From Streptomyces sp. NBC_01429 (GTDB lineage: Bacteria > Actinomycetota > Actinomycetes > Streptomycetales > Streptomycetaceae), in NCBI RefSeq assembly GCF_036231945.1, contig NZ_CP109599.1, forward strand, positions 310,001 through 374,000: a DNA stretch of 64,000 nt, in the 5' to 3' direction. The translations under genes and the position numbers were made by a program. This document shows, piece after piece, positions 35,322 to 43,743 of this stretch. Every line of letters begins with the position of its first letter. Within the stretch, counting starts at the first letter, position 1. The notes below the pieces were generated by a model. That model was not told the DNA's origin. It made no database searches and saw only the letters and a program-made list of their open reading frames with translations.

Positions 35322-36254
35322 TCAATCGTCTTCGGTGATGAAGTCGGTCAGCGCGGCAGCGACGGCATCGGGCTGTTCATCGGGGATGAAGTGTCCTGCG
35401 TCCGGCACGACGATCCCGGTGGCGTGGTCGGCCCACGGCCTGAGGGAAGCCGCCATGTCGGGGATGGAGCCGTGGCTGCTGGAGATCCCGAGAACCGGGA
35501 CCGTCAGGCGCTGTTGTTCCAGCACCTCGTGGTTCTTCCGCGCCGACTCGGCGGCGTCCCGGTAGTAGGCCAGGGACGCACGGAGACCACCGTCGGCGGC
35601 CACGGACGCGGCGTATTGCTCGATTTCGGCGTCGTCGAAGGTGTCCGAGGAGAGCGTCTTGACCTTCAGGAACCAGCCGACGTACTCCCGTTCGCGGCCG
35701 GCGAGCAGTGTCTCGGGCAGGTCGGGCACGAGGTGGAAGGCGAAGTGCCAGGTCTTCCACGCCTGCTCGGGGTCGGTCGGGATGGCGTCGGGGAGTGTGA
35801 TGCCCGGGATGCCGGCGTCGAGCAGTGCCAGGCCACGCAACTGGCTCTGGAACTTCAGGGTGAGGGAAAAGGCGACCCACGCGCCGATGTCGTGGGCGAC
35901 CAGCCAGTATGCCGAGACTCCGAGCGCCTGGACCGCGGCGTGGACGTGCGCGGCGACCGTGTGCGTGTCGTAGCTGATGTCCGGGCGTTCGGAGTGGCCC
36001 TGGCCCGGCAGGTCGATCGCGATGACGTGGAATCGGTCGGCCAGGTTCGGCATCACCTTGCGCCATGCCCACCAGGTCTGCGGGAACCCGGCGAGCAGCA
36101 CGACGGCTGGACCGTCCGGCTGCCCGCCCTCGACCGCGTGAAGCCGGACGCCGCCCGCGTCGACCCAACGGTGAGTGAAACCGGCCAGGTCGGAAAGCGC
36201 CAGGTCGCGGACCGGGTTGCCGGAGACGCGGAGGGCGCCTGCGGGCTCAATCAT
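35322..36254 (-). CDS. Alpha/beta hydrolase (epoxide hydrolase/haloalkane dehalogenase-like)
   Basis: A 310-residue hydrolase. LLAGFPQTWWAWRKVMPNLA holds the HGxP-type oxyanion segment (here AGFPQ), and VAHDIGAWVAF carries Asp as nucleophile, the pattern of epoxide hydrolases and haloacetate dehalogenases. The late His lies in DAGHFIPDEQP. Its start overlaps the end of a small membrane-protein gene by 8 bp, so translation is coupled, and the pair faces a TetR gene across a strong palindrome. Confidence 0.87.
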   Translation of the reverse strand: MIEPAGALRVSGNPVRDLALSDLAGFTHRWVDAGGVRLHAVEGGQPDGPAVVLLAGFPQTWWAWRKVMPNLADRFHVIAIDLPGQGHSERPDISYDTHTVAAHVHAAVQALGVSAYWLVAHDIGAWVAFSLTLKFQSQLRGLALLDAGIPGITLPDAIPTDPEQAWKTWHFAFHLVPDLPETLLAGREREYVGWFLKVKTLSSDTFDDAEIEQYAASVAADGGLRASLAYYRDAAESARKNHEVLEQQRLTVPVLGISSSHGSIPDMAASLRPWADHATGIVVPDAGHFIPDEQPDAVAAALTDFITEDD

Positions 36255-36462
36255 GATTCTCCTCCACTGCTGTGAGGTGTGTTGACGGTCTGCCGAAGGT
36301 GTCGGGTGTGCTGGTTGATTCGGTGCGTCGGCCGACGGCGAGGCCCACGAGCCCGGTCGCCACGCCGCTCAGCACACACGAGATCAGCAGGATCCGCGGT
36401 GCGCGTGTCGCTCCGTCCGCTGTGAGGTCCGCGGGGGTATCCGGCCATGGCCATGCCTTCAC
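36247..36462 (-). CDS. Small one-TM protein coupled to the hydrolase
   Basis: A 71-residue frame from GTG 36462 (GAGG upstream) ending inside the start of the hydrolase gene. It has a hydrophilic head, one helix (ILLISCVLSGVATGLVGLAV, residues 27-46) and a Ser/Thr-rich tail. The coupling and the operator-proximal position suggest a real gene; function is unknown. Confidence 0.6.
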   Translation of the reverse strand: MKAWPWPDTPADLTADGATRAPRILLISCVLSGVATGLVGLAVGRRTESTSTPDTFGRPSTHLTAVEENHD

Positions 36463-36468
36463 TCTAAC

Positions 36469-36498
36469 CTCATCTTGAACTGATTGGTTCAGGATGAG
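36469..36498. promoter_or_regulatory. Probable TetR operator
   Basis: Two 12-bp arms (CTCATCTTGAAC and GTTCAGGATGAG, 11 of 12 pairing) flank a 6-bp centre. The site sits between the divergent TetR and hydrolase operons, immediately before the small membrane-protein start, so it should control both directions. Confidence 0.78.
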
Positions 36499-36542
36499 AT
36501 GATGGTCTCCACCAAGAAGGCAGAGCAGGAGGGAGGCGCGGC

Positions 36543-37202
<660 letters not shown>

Positions 37203-37515
37203 AACCCGCCATGCGTCAGGGTGCGCGTCAAGGGTGACCCCGGGAAGCGAAACAGAGTCCTCCGGTGGCCGACGAGGCGCACTTCACCCGGAAGACACAC
37301 GCGGTCGGCGGCCGCGTCCGACCTTCTGTGGTGTTGGCCGCGTTGACTACGGAGGCGATACACCGCATGCCAGTCCGACACCGAGGCCGCCGTCGGACAG
37401 ACCCGGCCGAGCGGTAGCCGCCGCCAACCGGCGCCGACAACCCCAGGCACGCCACCGAATCGATCTGCCCGGCGCACGCCTCGACGCCCTCCAACGCTTC
37501 GGTCCCCTGCTCCAC
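37203..37515. other. Gap without supported gene
   Basis: About 300 bp between the TetR array and the end of the MarR gene. I see no coding frame with natural composition and no clear hairpin. Confidence 0.55.
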
Positions 37516-37959
37516 TCACTCGCGCAGGGAATGAATCATGCCCTGAAGGATCCGGAACGCGCCCGACTGCTCGACCTCGGTCATGCCGGCCAGCATTCTG
37601 ACCTCGACGGACCTGACCGCCACGGTCGCCTTCTCCAGGCTCCGTCGGCCGCGGGGCGTGAGCCGCGCGGGAAGAACCTTCCCGACGGGGGCCTCCGCGG
37701 GCCTGGTCACGTAGCCGTCTCGTTCCAGGGCCTGGAGCAGCACGTTCATCGACTGCCGTGTCACGAACGCGCCACGCGCGAGCTCGGAGTTCGACAAGCC
37801 CGGCCGCTGGGCCAGCAGTTCGAGGCAGGAGTAGTGCGTCACGCTCATCCCGAGTGGTCGTAGCACCTCCTCCATGGCTGCGCGCAGGGCGCTCGAAGCC
37901 TCTTTCAGCAGGTAGCCCAGTGATTTGTCCAGGTCGACACCGGCATCGTTTTGACTCAT
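37516..37959 (-). CDS. MarR-family transcriptional regulator
   Basis: A 147-residue MarR protein starting at ATG 37959. GMSVTHYSCLELLAQRPGLS, NSELARGAFVTRQSMNVLLQ and the wing VTRPAEAPVGKVLPARLTPR are complete. Its start codon lies within the first of two palindromes shared with the divergent VOC gene, implying tight autorepression. Confidence 0.9.
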   Translation of the reverse strand: MSQNDAGVDLDKSLGYLLKEASSALRAAMEEVLRPLGMSVTHYSCLELLAQRPGLSNSELARGAFVTRQSMNVLLQALERDGYVTRPAEAPVGKVLPARLTPRGRRSLEKATVAVRSVEVRMLAGMTEVEQSGAFRILQGMIHSLRE

Positions 37960-38002
37960 GTCAGGATTCTGACATACGTTGGCCTGTGTCAGGAATCTGA
38001 CA
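37958..38002. promoter_or_regulatory. Twin MarR operators
   Basis: Two near-identical palindromes, TGTCAGGATTCTGACA (within 37958-37975) and TGTCAGGAATCTGACA (37987-38002), are centred 28 bp apart. Position 37958 overlaps the MarR start codon. Together they cover the whole divergent promoter of the MarR and VOC genes. Confidence 0.85.
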
Positions 38003-38022
38003 TGAAGAGAAGGAGCATCATC

Positions 38023-38391
38023 ATGCCCGCAACCGGCCCCGACTTCATCTCGCTCCAGGCGCGCGACCTGGACGCTTCGCAGGCGTTCTACGAGCAGTAC
38101 CTCGGCCTCGTCCGCTCGCAGGCCGGACCTCCGCACGCCGTCGTCTTCGAGACGAAGCCGATCGCGTTCGCACTCCGCGACGTCCTTCCCGGCACCGATC
38201 TCGCATCCGTCGCCCAGCCCGGCATCGGTGCGGCGATCTGGCTCCACGCCACAGACGTCCAGGCCATCCACGACGCTCTCGTCGCCGACGGTCACACCAT
38301 CGTCTCCGCACCGATCGACGGGCCCTTCGGCCGGACCTTCACCTTCGCCGACCCCGACGGCTACCAGGTCACTCTCCACGACCGCACCTGA
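38023..38391 (+). CDS. VOC-family protein (glyoxalase/bleomycin-resistance fold)
   Basis: A 122-residue VOC protein. ATG 38023 has GAGAAGGAG 8 nt upstream, so I prefer it to the ATG at 38002. FISLQARDLDASQAFYEQYL and the ending FTFADPDGYQVTLHD are the two half-repeats. Control by the divergent MarR suggests inducible detoxification; ligand unknown. Confidence 0.88.
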   Translation: MPATGPDFISLQARDLDASQAFYEQYLGLVRSQAGPPHAVVFETKPIAFALRDVLPGTDLASVAQPGIGAAIWLHATDVQAIHDALVADGHTIVSAPIDGPFGRTFTFADPDGYQVTLHDRT

Positions 38392-38486
38392 TACGCCCCC
38401 TACACGTACACCGTCCTACGGCCGCCGCGCCGACCGCCGCAGGGCGCGCCTTCTGGCGTGTGCCCCATGAGCGCCGCCGGACTGCC

Positions 38487-39515
38487 TCAGCGTTCCACGA
38501 ACCGGTCCAAGGCGTCGAGCACGGCCGGGGCGAAGGCGTCCGGGTGGTCGGTGTCGTGCAGCAGGTGGTCCACTCCGGGCAGCGTCACCCGGCCCGGTCC
38601 ACCGACGTGTGCGCGGCGCAGGGCGGCGGTCAGGGCGTCCGTCGTGGCGCAAGGCACCTGGGGGTCGTGCGTACCGCATGTCAGCAGCACCCTGGTCCCC
38701 GGCCGGAGTGCCGCAGCGGTGTCCGGCGGATAGACGGCGTCGTCGCTGTTCACGAACCGACCGCTCACCCCTTGGAAGGCTTCGAAGAGCTGGGCGATCG
38801 AGGGCGGCAGATCGGTGGTGTCGACCGGTCGGTGTTCACGCACGGCGGTGACGGCGGCGTCGACCGCCGCTTCGATGGCTGTCTGCTGTTCCGGGGTGAG
38901 CTGGCCCTGCCGCGTCGCCTCGGCGATCTGGGCCTTCAGTTGCAGCGCGACCAGGTCCAGCAGGCGGATCGCCTGCGGTTGCAGCAGCGCCAGGCCGGCC
39001 GGGCGCGGGCGGACGGTGCCACCGAGCAGCAGCGCGGTCATCGCGCCCTCGCTGTGCCCGACGACCAGCATCGCGTGCGGGTCGGTCTCCGGCTGGTCGC
39101 GCAACAATGCGTAGGCGGCCCTGGCCTGGCGGACGTACGCCGGGTAGTCGAGTTCTTCCGGGTGGTCGTGGTAGGCGCCGAGCCCGGTGCGGCCGGTGCC
39201 GTACTTGTCGAACCGCAGCGTGGCGACTCGGTCGCCGCCGAACTCGTCAGCCAACTGCGCCAGGGTGTTCGGGGTGAGCGCGGGCGGTTGGTTGCCGTCA
39301 CGGTCGGTGGGTCCGCTGCCGGGCAGCAGCATCGCGGCGCGGAGCCGTTGCCCGGCACGATGCGCGGGAATATGCAGGGTGCCGTACGTCGCCGTTCCGT
39401 CGACAGTGAAGACGACCTCGCGGTCGGCGGCGGGCACGAGGGCGGGAACCGCCTCGACCGGGGCGGTGGTCACGACGGCAAATGCCATCACGGCCGCCGC
39501 GAAGTGGAGGAACAT
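38487..39515 (-). CDS. Secreted alpha/beta hydrolase
   Basis: A 342-residue protein with an N-terminal hydrophobic export signal (FLHFAAAVMAFAVVTTAPVE). LLPGSGPTDRDGNQP is the oxyanion region, VVGHSEGAMTALLLGG the nucleophile elbow, and GVDHLLHDTDHP carries the late His. This arrangement (GSGPxDRDGN, GHSEG) is typical of bacterial esterase-like 'CocE/serine aminopeptidase S33' proteins. It is the last of three minus-strand genes led by a TetR regulator. Confidence 0.88.
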   Translation of the reverse strand: MFLHFAAAVMAFAVVTTAPVEAVPALVPAADREVVFTVDGTATYGTLHIPAHRAGQRLRAAMLLPGSGPTDRDGNQPPALTPNTLAQLADEFGGDRVATLRFDKYGTGRTGLGAYHDHPEELDYPAYVRQARAAYALLRDQPETDPHAMLVVGHSEGAMTALLLGGTVRPRPAGLALLQPQAIRLLDLVALQLKAQIAEATRQGQLTPEQQTAIEAAVDAAVTAVREHRPVDTTDLPPSIAQLFEAFQGVSGRFVNSDDAVYPPDTAAALRPGTRVLLTCGTHDPQVPCATTDALTAALRRAHVGGPGRVTLPGVDHLLHDTDHPDAFAPAVLDALDRFVER

Positions 39516-39528
39516 CTGCCTACCTCTT

Positions 39529-39879
39529 TCAGTTCAGGGCGTTCTCGACCAGCGCGACGGTCGCGCGGGGGTCGTCGACCTGTAGGACCAGACGGGCGTA
39601 GTGCTCGTCGGCGAGTTCGACCACGACGGTCTTCGACGGATTCTTGACGTCCCAGAAGACCTTCTCGCCATCGCGATGGAACGTGCCCGCCGTGATGAGA
39701 CCGGGCACGCGGGCGCCAGGCGCGCGGATCCCCTTGGGATCGGCGGCGATGCCGGGGTCGGCGGTCGCGCCACGGACGTTGGCCAGCGGGATGGTCAGAC
39801 TGCTCTTCAGGGCCCAGATCTTGTCGAGACCCTCGATCACGACGACGAGGTCGTCACCGTCGATACGAACCAGTGCCAT
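39529..39879 (-). CDS. Conserved hypothetical (PH-like fold)
   Basis: A 116-residue protein: IDGDDLVVVIEGLDKIWALK, SSLTIPLANVRGATADP, VFWDVKNPSKTVVVELADEH, YARLVLQVDDP. The alternating strands and final helix resemble the small PH-like proteins common in actinobacteria. It lies between the TetR gene and the secreted hydrolase, 13 bp from the latter, so it is part of the same operon. Function unknown. Confidence 0.8.
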   Translation of the reverse strand: MALVRIDGDDLVVVIEGLDKIWALKSSLTIPLANVRGATADPGIAADPKGIRAPGARVPGLITAGTFHRDGEKVFWDVKNPSKTVVVELADEHYARLVLQVDDPRATVALVENALN

Positions 39880-39902
39880 GTCGTTCTTCCTTGTCAGGCT
39901 TG

Positions 39903-40403
39903 TCAGGCGAGAGGATCGAGGCGTTGGGACAGCGCGGCGCCGACATTGTCGGGATTCCCGCGCAGGAGGATGCCCAGTGCGGAGGCCGTGAGAGCGGCGG
40001 CCAGGTCGGCGGGAATGCCGAGCGCGTCGGCGATCGCCTGGTCGACGGCGCCCAACGCTGCCGTCACCTCGGCGGCGACCTCCTCGTCGACCGGTGCCCG
40101 TTCGGCCGCCGCGAGCAGCAGCAGACCGAGACCGGCCGACGTGACGAGCCGCAGCGCGGTCGCGGCATCCGATGCCGCTGCGAGCGCGTCGACCAAGGGA
40201 CGGACGTCGTCGGCGAGGTGGCGGCGCAGGGCAACCAGATAGAGGCCGCGTTTGCTGCCGAACGTCTTGTACAAGCTGTTGCGGTGTACGCCGAGGTGGC
40301 TGACGAGATCGTCGACGGACACCCCGTCGTACGCACGGCCGCCGAAGAGATCCACGGCGGCGCGCACTACCTTGTCCTCGTCGAACGCCCTTGGCCTACC
40401 CAT
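39903..40403 (-). CDS. TetR-family transcriptional regulator
   Basis: A 166-residue regulator from ATG 40403 (RPRAFDEDKVVRAAVDLFGG, RAYDGVSVDDLVSHLGVHRN, SLYKTFGSKRGLY). It is short for the family because the C-terminal ligand domain is compact. A palindrome lies just upstream, so it probably autoregulates its operon with the PH-like protein and hydrolase. Confidence 0.9.
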   Translation of the reverse strand: MGRPRAFDEDKVVRAAVDLFGGRAYDGVSVDDLVSHLGVHRNSLYKTFGSKRGLYLVALRRHLADDVRPLVDALAAASDAATALRLVTSAGLGLLLLAAAERAPVDEEVAAEVTAALGAVDQAIADALGIPADLAAALTASALGILLRGNPDNVGAALSQRLDPLA

Positions 40404-40420
40404 GACATGACAGTATTCCG

Positions 40421-40456
40421 TTGAGGAACGATCAGTCAAGAACGATTGTTCCTCAA
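40421..40456. promoter_or_regulatory. Probable TetR operator
   Basis: TTGAGGAAC and GTTCCTCAA form 9-bp inverted arms with an 18-bp spacer containing a second GAACGAT motif. It begins 17 bp upstream of the TetR start. Confidence 0.7.
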
Positions 40457-40520
40457 CTATCGGCAGCCCGGCCGCCGCGCATTTCCCCACTCGGTGGAGC
40501 GGGCCCGGCACCCGCCGTCT

Positions 40521-40891
40521 CTAGAGCAGGTTGAGCCGACGCAGATCGCTGGGGTACTTGGCGATCAGCGCGGCCGACAGGTGCGGGATCTCCTTGTCGT
40601 CGCCGATCCCGGCCTCGTGCTCGGTCCCCTGCAGCCCGCCGAGCGGAAGGCGTCGAGCGGGCCGAGCGCGTCGACGAGGTCCCTGCCGAGTCGGGTGAGG
40701 TGACAGCCGTCGGCGCGCAGAGCGAGGACGCGGGCATCGGCCAGCTCGCCGAGCCGGGTGCTGAGGACGCTGGAGGACATGCGCTCGCATCGGCGCCGCA
40801 GTTCACGGAAGCCTGCCGGGGCATGGCTCAGCTCCCACAGGATGCGCAACGTCCAGCGCCGTCCCAGCAGGTCGAGTGCGGCCTCTCGCCC
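40521..40891 (-). pseudogene. HxlR-family regulator, frameshifted and N-terminally truncated
   Basis: The minus strand encodes ALDLLGRRWTLRILWELSHA, PAGFRELRRRCERMSSSVLS, TRLGELADARVLALRADGCH and LTRLGRDLVDALGPLDAF, the HxlR winged helix. After about 40640 the sense frame changes to one ending DDKEIPHLSAALIAKYPSDL. The first residues before ALDLL run directly into the coding sequence of the divergent CMD gene. It is probably inactive. Confidence 0.75.
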
Positions 40892-41352
40892 TGTTCCGGG
40901 TGCTGCACCGCAACCCCGAGCTGGCCTCCCGGATGTTCGCCGTGGGCGCCGGGCTGCTGGGCCATGGGCTCCTCCCCCACATGGACCGGGAGATCGTCAT
41001 CGCCCGGGTGACCGCCCGCGCCGGTTGCTCCTACGAATGGGGCGTGCACGCCTCCGTCTACTCCCAGCAGGTGGGGCTCAGCCCGGAGCACCTTCGAGCG
41101 ACTGCCGACACCGACCCCACGGCCGGCGCCACCTGGCCGCCGCGGCATGCCGCACTGCTCGACGCTGTCGACGAACCGCACGACACCGCGCACCTCTCGG
41201 CCACCGCGTGGAATGCCCTGCGCGACCACTACGAAGAAGACCGGCTACTGGAGTTCCTCGTGCCGGCCGGCTGGTACCGGACCATCAGCTACCTGGCCAA
41301 CGGGCTCCTGCTGGACGACGAATCCTGGGCCGTCCCGTTCCCGGCGCGCTGA
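40876..41352 (+). CDS. Carboxymuconolactone decarboxylase-family protein, N-terminally truncated
   Basis: A 158-residue AhpD/CMD-like protein: LALFRVLHRNPELASRMFAV, REIVIARVTARAGCSYEWGV, HASVYSQQVGLSPEHL and a late EFLVPAGWYRTISYLANGLL. The GCSYEWGVH motif has one Cys instead of the CxxC of peroxidatic members. Family members usually carry about 40 more residues before LALFRV; here that part is replaced by the fused HxlR relic, and only a GTG at 40876 could start it. Activity is doubtful. Confidence 0.7.
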   Translation: MRPLALFRVLHRNPELASRMFAVGAGLLGHGLLPHMDREIVIARVTARAGCSYEWGVHASVYSQQVGLSPEHLRATADTDPTAGATWPPRHAALLDAVDEPHDTAHLSATAWNALRDHYEEDRLLEFLVPAGWYRTISYLANGLLLDDESWAVPFPAR

Positions 41353-41477
41353 TCCCGCCCCCGAACACCTCCCGGCGAATGACAGGGCCTCGGCAGCCGC
41401 CAGTTGGCCGTGCCCGGGAACTGGACGCGCGGATCTGCCGACATCTGATGCAGAAGACGAATCCAGGGAGGTCTGTC

Positions 41478-42179
41478 ATGGAACGACGTACGTTCTTGCG
41501 CGCTTCGGCTCTGTCCCTCGGCACGGCAGCGGGTGTGGGGGCCATGGGCGAGGAGGCGTCGGCGGTGTCTGCGGAGCATCCGCTGCGTGTGCAGGTGCTG
41601 ATGTTCGACGGTGTGGAGGAGCAGGACTTCGTCGCCCCGGTGGAGGTGTTGGGGCTCGCCGGGCGGATGAGCGGCGGGGCGCTGACGACGTCGATGGTGA
41701 CGACCGGTCAGCCGGCCACTGTCACCTGTGTCTACGGCACGAAGGTACGGGTGGACAGGGGATGGTCGCCTCATGAGGCGGACGTGCTCGTGGTTCCCGG
41801 AGGCGGGTACAGGGACAAGGACGGGCCGGGCGTGAACCGGCTCATCGCCGATCAGGAATGGTTGCGCCGGCTGGCCGCCTCGGCAGCGCTGCCGGTGGGG
41901 ATCTGCACCGGTGTCATGGTGCTGTCGGCCGCCGGACTGACCAAGGGGCGCAACGCCACCACCCACGCGGGTGCGAAGGCGGATCTGGCCGCACAGGGCG
42001 CGACGGTGATCGACGCGCGTGTGGTCGACGACGGCGACCTCGTCACCGGCGGCGGCATCACCTCCGGGTTGGAGGTGGCGCTCTGGCTGGTGGAGCGGTT
42101 CGTGGGCGCGCAGCTCGCCCAGCGGGTGGAGACGGTGCTGGAGTACGAGAGGCGCGGCACGGTATGGCGGCGGGCCTGA
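41478..42179 (+). CDS. DJ-1/PfpI-family protein with Tat signal
   Basis: A 233-residue protein. RRTFLRASALSLGTAAGVGA is a twin-arginine export signal. The DJ-1 domain follows (VQVLMFDGVEEQDFVAPVEV, VLVVPGGGYRDKDGPGVNRL) with the nucleophile Cys in GICTGVMVLSAAG and THAGAKADL after it. AGGGAG precedes the ATG. This resembles isonitrile-hydratase/ThiJ-like members; an exported one is uncommon. A hairpin follows 150 bp downstream. Confidence 0.88.
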   Translation: MERRTFLRASALSLGTAAGVGAMGEEASAVSAEHPLRVQVLMFDGVEEQDFVAPVEVLGLAGRMSGGALTTSMVTTGQPATVTCVYGTKVRVDRGWSPHEADVLVVPGGGYRDKDGPGVNRLIADQEWLRRLAASAALPVGICTGVMVLSAAGLTKGRNATTHAGAKADLAAQGATVIDARVVDDGDLVTGGGITSGLEVALWLVERFVGAQLAQRVETVLEYERRGTVWRRA

Positions 42180-42331
42180 GCCGGCGACGCCGGCACCGAC
42201 ATCCTCTTCACCCGGCCCGCCGGCCTCCTGGCGGGCTCTCGTATTCAACTGCCGGAGTTGCCCACCGGCCAGCGGACGGCGGCAGTGATCGCGGACGGCG
42301 AGGAGCAATGCCGCCTTGCTCGCGGGCGGCC

Positions 42332-42368
42332 CGTGAGTCCGGGGACGGCCTGTTCCCCGGACTCACGG
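42332..42368. terminator. Hairpin between DJ-1 and SnoaL genes
   Basis: CCGTGAGTC plus GGGGA pair with TCCCC plus GACTCACGG, giving a 14-bp stem with one bulged C and an 8-nt loop. Its place after the DJ-1 gene suits a terminator. Confidence 0.7.
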
Positions 42369-42482
42369 ATTCCTCATTACCTCGGGAGTAATCGACTGAT
42401 CGACCGGTGCGATAGGAGAGTTGGGGGCAGCCGTCGTCGCACGACGACGGTCCACTCCGTCATTTCCGAAGGGACGCACTCC

Positions 42483-42851
42483 GTGACCCAGTACAACACC
42501 GCTGTCAACCGGTACCTGGCCGCCTGGAACGCCGCCGACTCCGAGGCCATCGCCAAGGCCGTGGCCGAGGCATGGACCGAGGACGGCACGTACACCGACC
42601 CGCTGGTGGACGTCCGGGGACACGAAGGCGTCCAGGCTGCCATCGAGGGTGCGCACACGCAGTTCCCCGGCTTCGAGTTCCGGCTCAAGGGCGAGGTCGA
42701 CGGCAACCACCACATCGCGCGGTTCTCGTGGGATCTGGTGTCGACGGCCGACGGCTCGTCGCCGGCGGGGGGCTCCGATGTGATCACCCTGGCCGAGGAC
42801 GGGCGGATCAGCTCGGTGAGCGGATTCCTCGACCGGGTTCCGTCCGCGTGA
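42483..42851 (+). CDS. SnoaL/NTF2-like protein
   Basis: A 122-residue NTF2-fold protein from GTG 42483 (AAGGGA upstream). TAVNRYLAAWNAADSEAIAK, DGTYTDPLVDVRGHEGVQAA and HHIARFSWDLVSTADG are the typical helices and sheet of SnoaL-like proteins. Its ligand or reaction is unknown. Its 3' end overlaps by 44 bp the end of the convergent XRE regulator gene. Confidence 0.85.
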   Translation: MTQYNTAVNRYLAAWNAADSEAIAKAVAEAWTEDGTYTDPLVDVRGHEGVQAAIEGAHTQFPGFEFRLKGEVDGNHHIARFSWDLVSTADGSSPAGGSDVITLAEDGRISSVSGFLDRVPSA

Positions 42852-43683
42852 TCCGCGTCCGCATCGCCTGAAGCGCCTGCGATGTCTCCGAGTTGGCGGG
42901 CAGGAGGGTTTCGACCTCCAGCTCGGAGACGGTGACGTCGATGGGGGCGCTCAGTGTCATCAGGGCGGACACGAACGACAGCACCCGTCCTTCGTGTTCC
43001 AGCCGCAGCGGCAGCGCGAAGGGGAACCGGAAGTCGCCGTCCGGATCCGCGCCGCCGTCCTCATCGCGCCGGCCCGGGGGGACCGGATAGCTGCTGACCT
43101 CGTCGTAGAGGGCCCTCAGCGGCGTCGAACCGCTTATGGTCAGCCGATGGCGCAGCCGGCCCAGCAAGTGGGCCCGCCAGGGGTGGTAGTTGTGGATCAG
43201 GGGCGCGAGCCCCTCGGGGTGCAGGGTCAGCCTCATGACGTTCAGCGAGGGTCGCAGGAGATGCTCCGCCACGCCGGACACCAAGGTGTGGAAGGCACGG
43301 TTGGCGTCGATGACGCGGTACTGCGCGTCATGGATGAAGACAGGGTTGGGCTCGTAGGCGACGAGCAGCCGGCGCAGTTCGCCGCGCACGACGCTCAGAT
43401 CATCGGCGTCCCTGAAGGAGCTCTCCGGGAAGAACGGGGCGAATCCGGCCGCGACCAGCAGGACGTTGCGTTCGCGAATGGGAATGTCCATCTGGTCCGC
43501 GAAACGTAACAGCATGCTACGGCTCGGGCTGGCCCGACCTGTCTCGATGAAGCTGATGTGTCGGGCTGAACTCTCTGCTCTGGAGGCGAGTTCGAGCTGG
43601 CTCATCCTGCGCCTGTTCCGCCACTCGCGCAACAGGGTTCCCACGCTCTGGCTACGTACCGCGTGCCATTCGTTGTAACGCAT
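42808..43683 (-). CDS. XRE/MmyB-type transcriptional regulator
   Basis: A 291-residue regulator: HTH near residues 15-70 (GTLLREWRNRRRMSQLELAS, RAESSARHISFIETGRASPS) and a C-terminal MmyB ligand-binding domain (YRVIDANRAFHTLVSGVAEH, LRALYDEVSSYP). It is complete, unlike the MmyB fragment at 25613. It converges on the SnoaL gene and lies 60 bp from the MmgE/PrpD stop, at the border of the biosynthetic cluster. Confidence 0.9.
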   Translation of the reverse strand: MRYNEWHAVRSQSVGTLLREWRNRRRMSQLELASRAESSARHISFIETGRASPSRSMLLRFADQMDIPIRERNVLLVAAGFAPFFPESSFRDADDLSVVRGELRRLLVAYEPNPVFIHDAQYRVIDANRAFHTLVSGVAEHLLRPSLNVMRLTLHPEGLAPLIHNYHPWRAHLLGRLRHRLTISGSTPLRALYDEVSSYPVPPGRRDEDGGADPDGDFRFPFALPLRLEHEGRVLSFVSALMTLSAPIDVTVSELEVETLLPANSETSQALQAMRTRITRTEPGRGIRSPS

Positions 43684-43743
43684 GCGTTAACTTTAGTGCA
43701 CTCCCCGTGCCATTGAAATATGCCAAATCCCCTCCAAGCGTGC

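Noticed and set aside
37228..37515. Minus-strand 95-residue frame after the TetR array
   Set aside because: Cys/Ser/Arg-rich without a family, start site or conservation hint.
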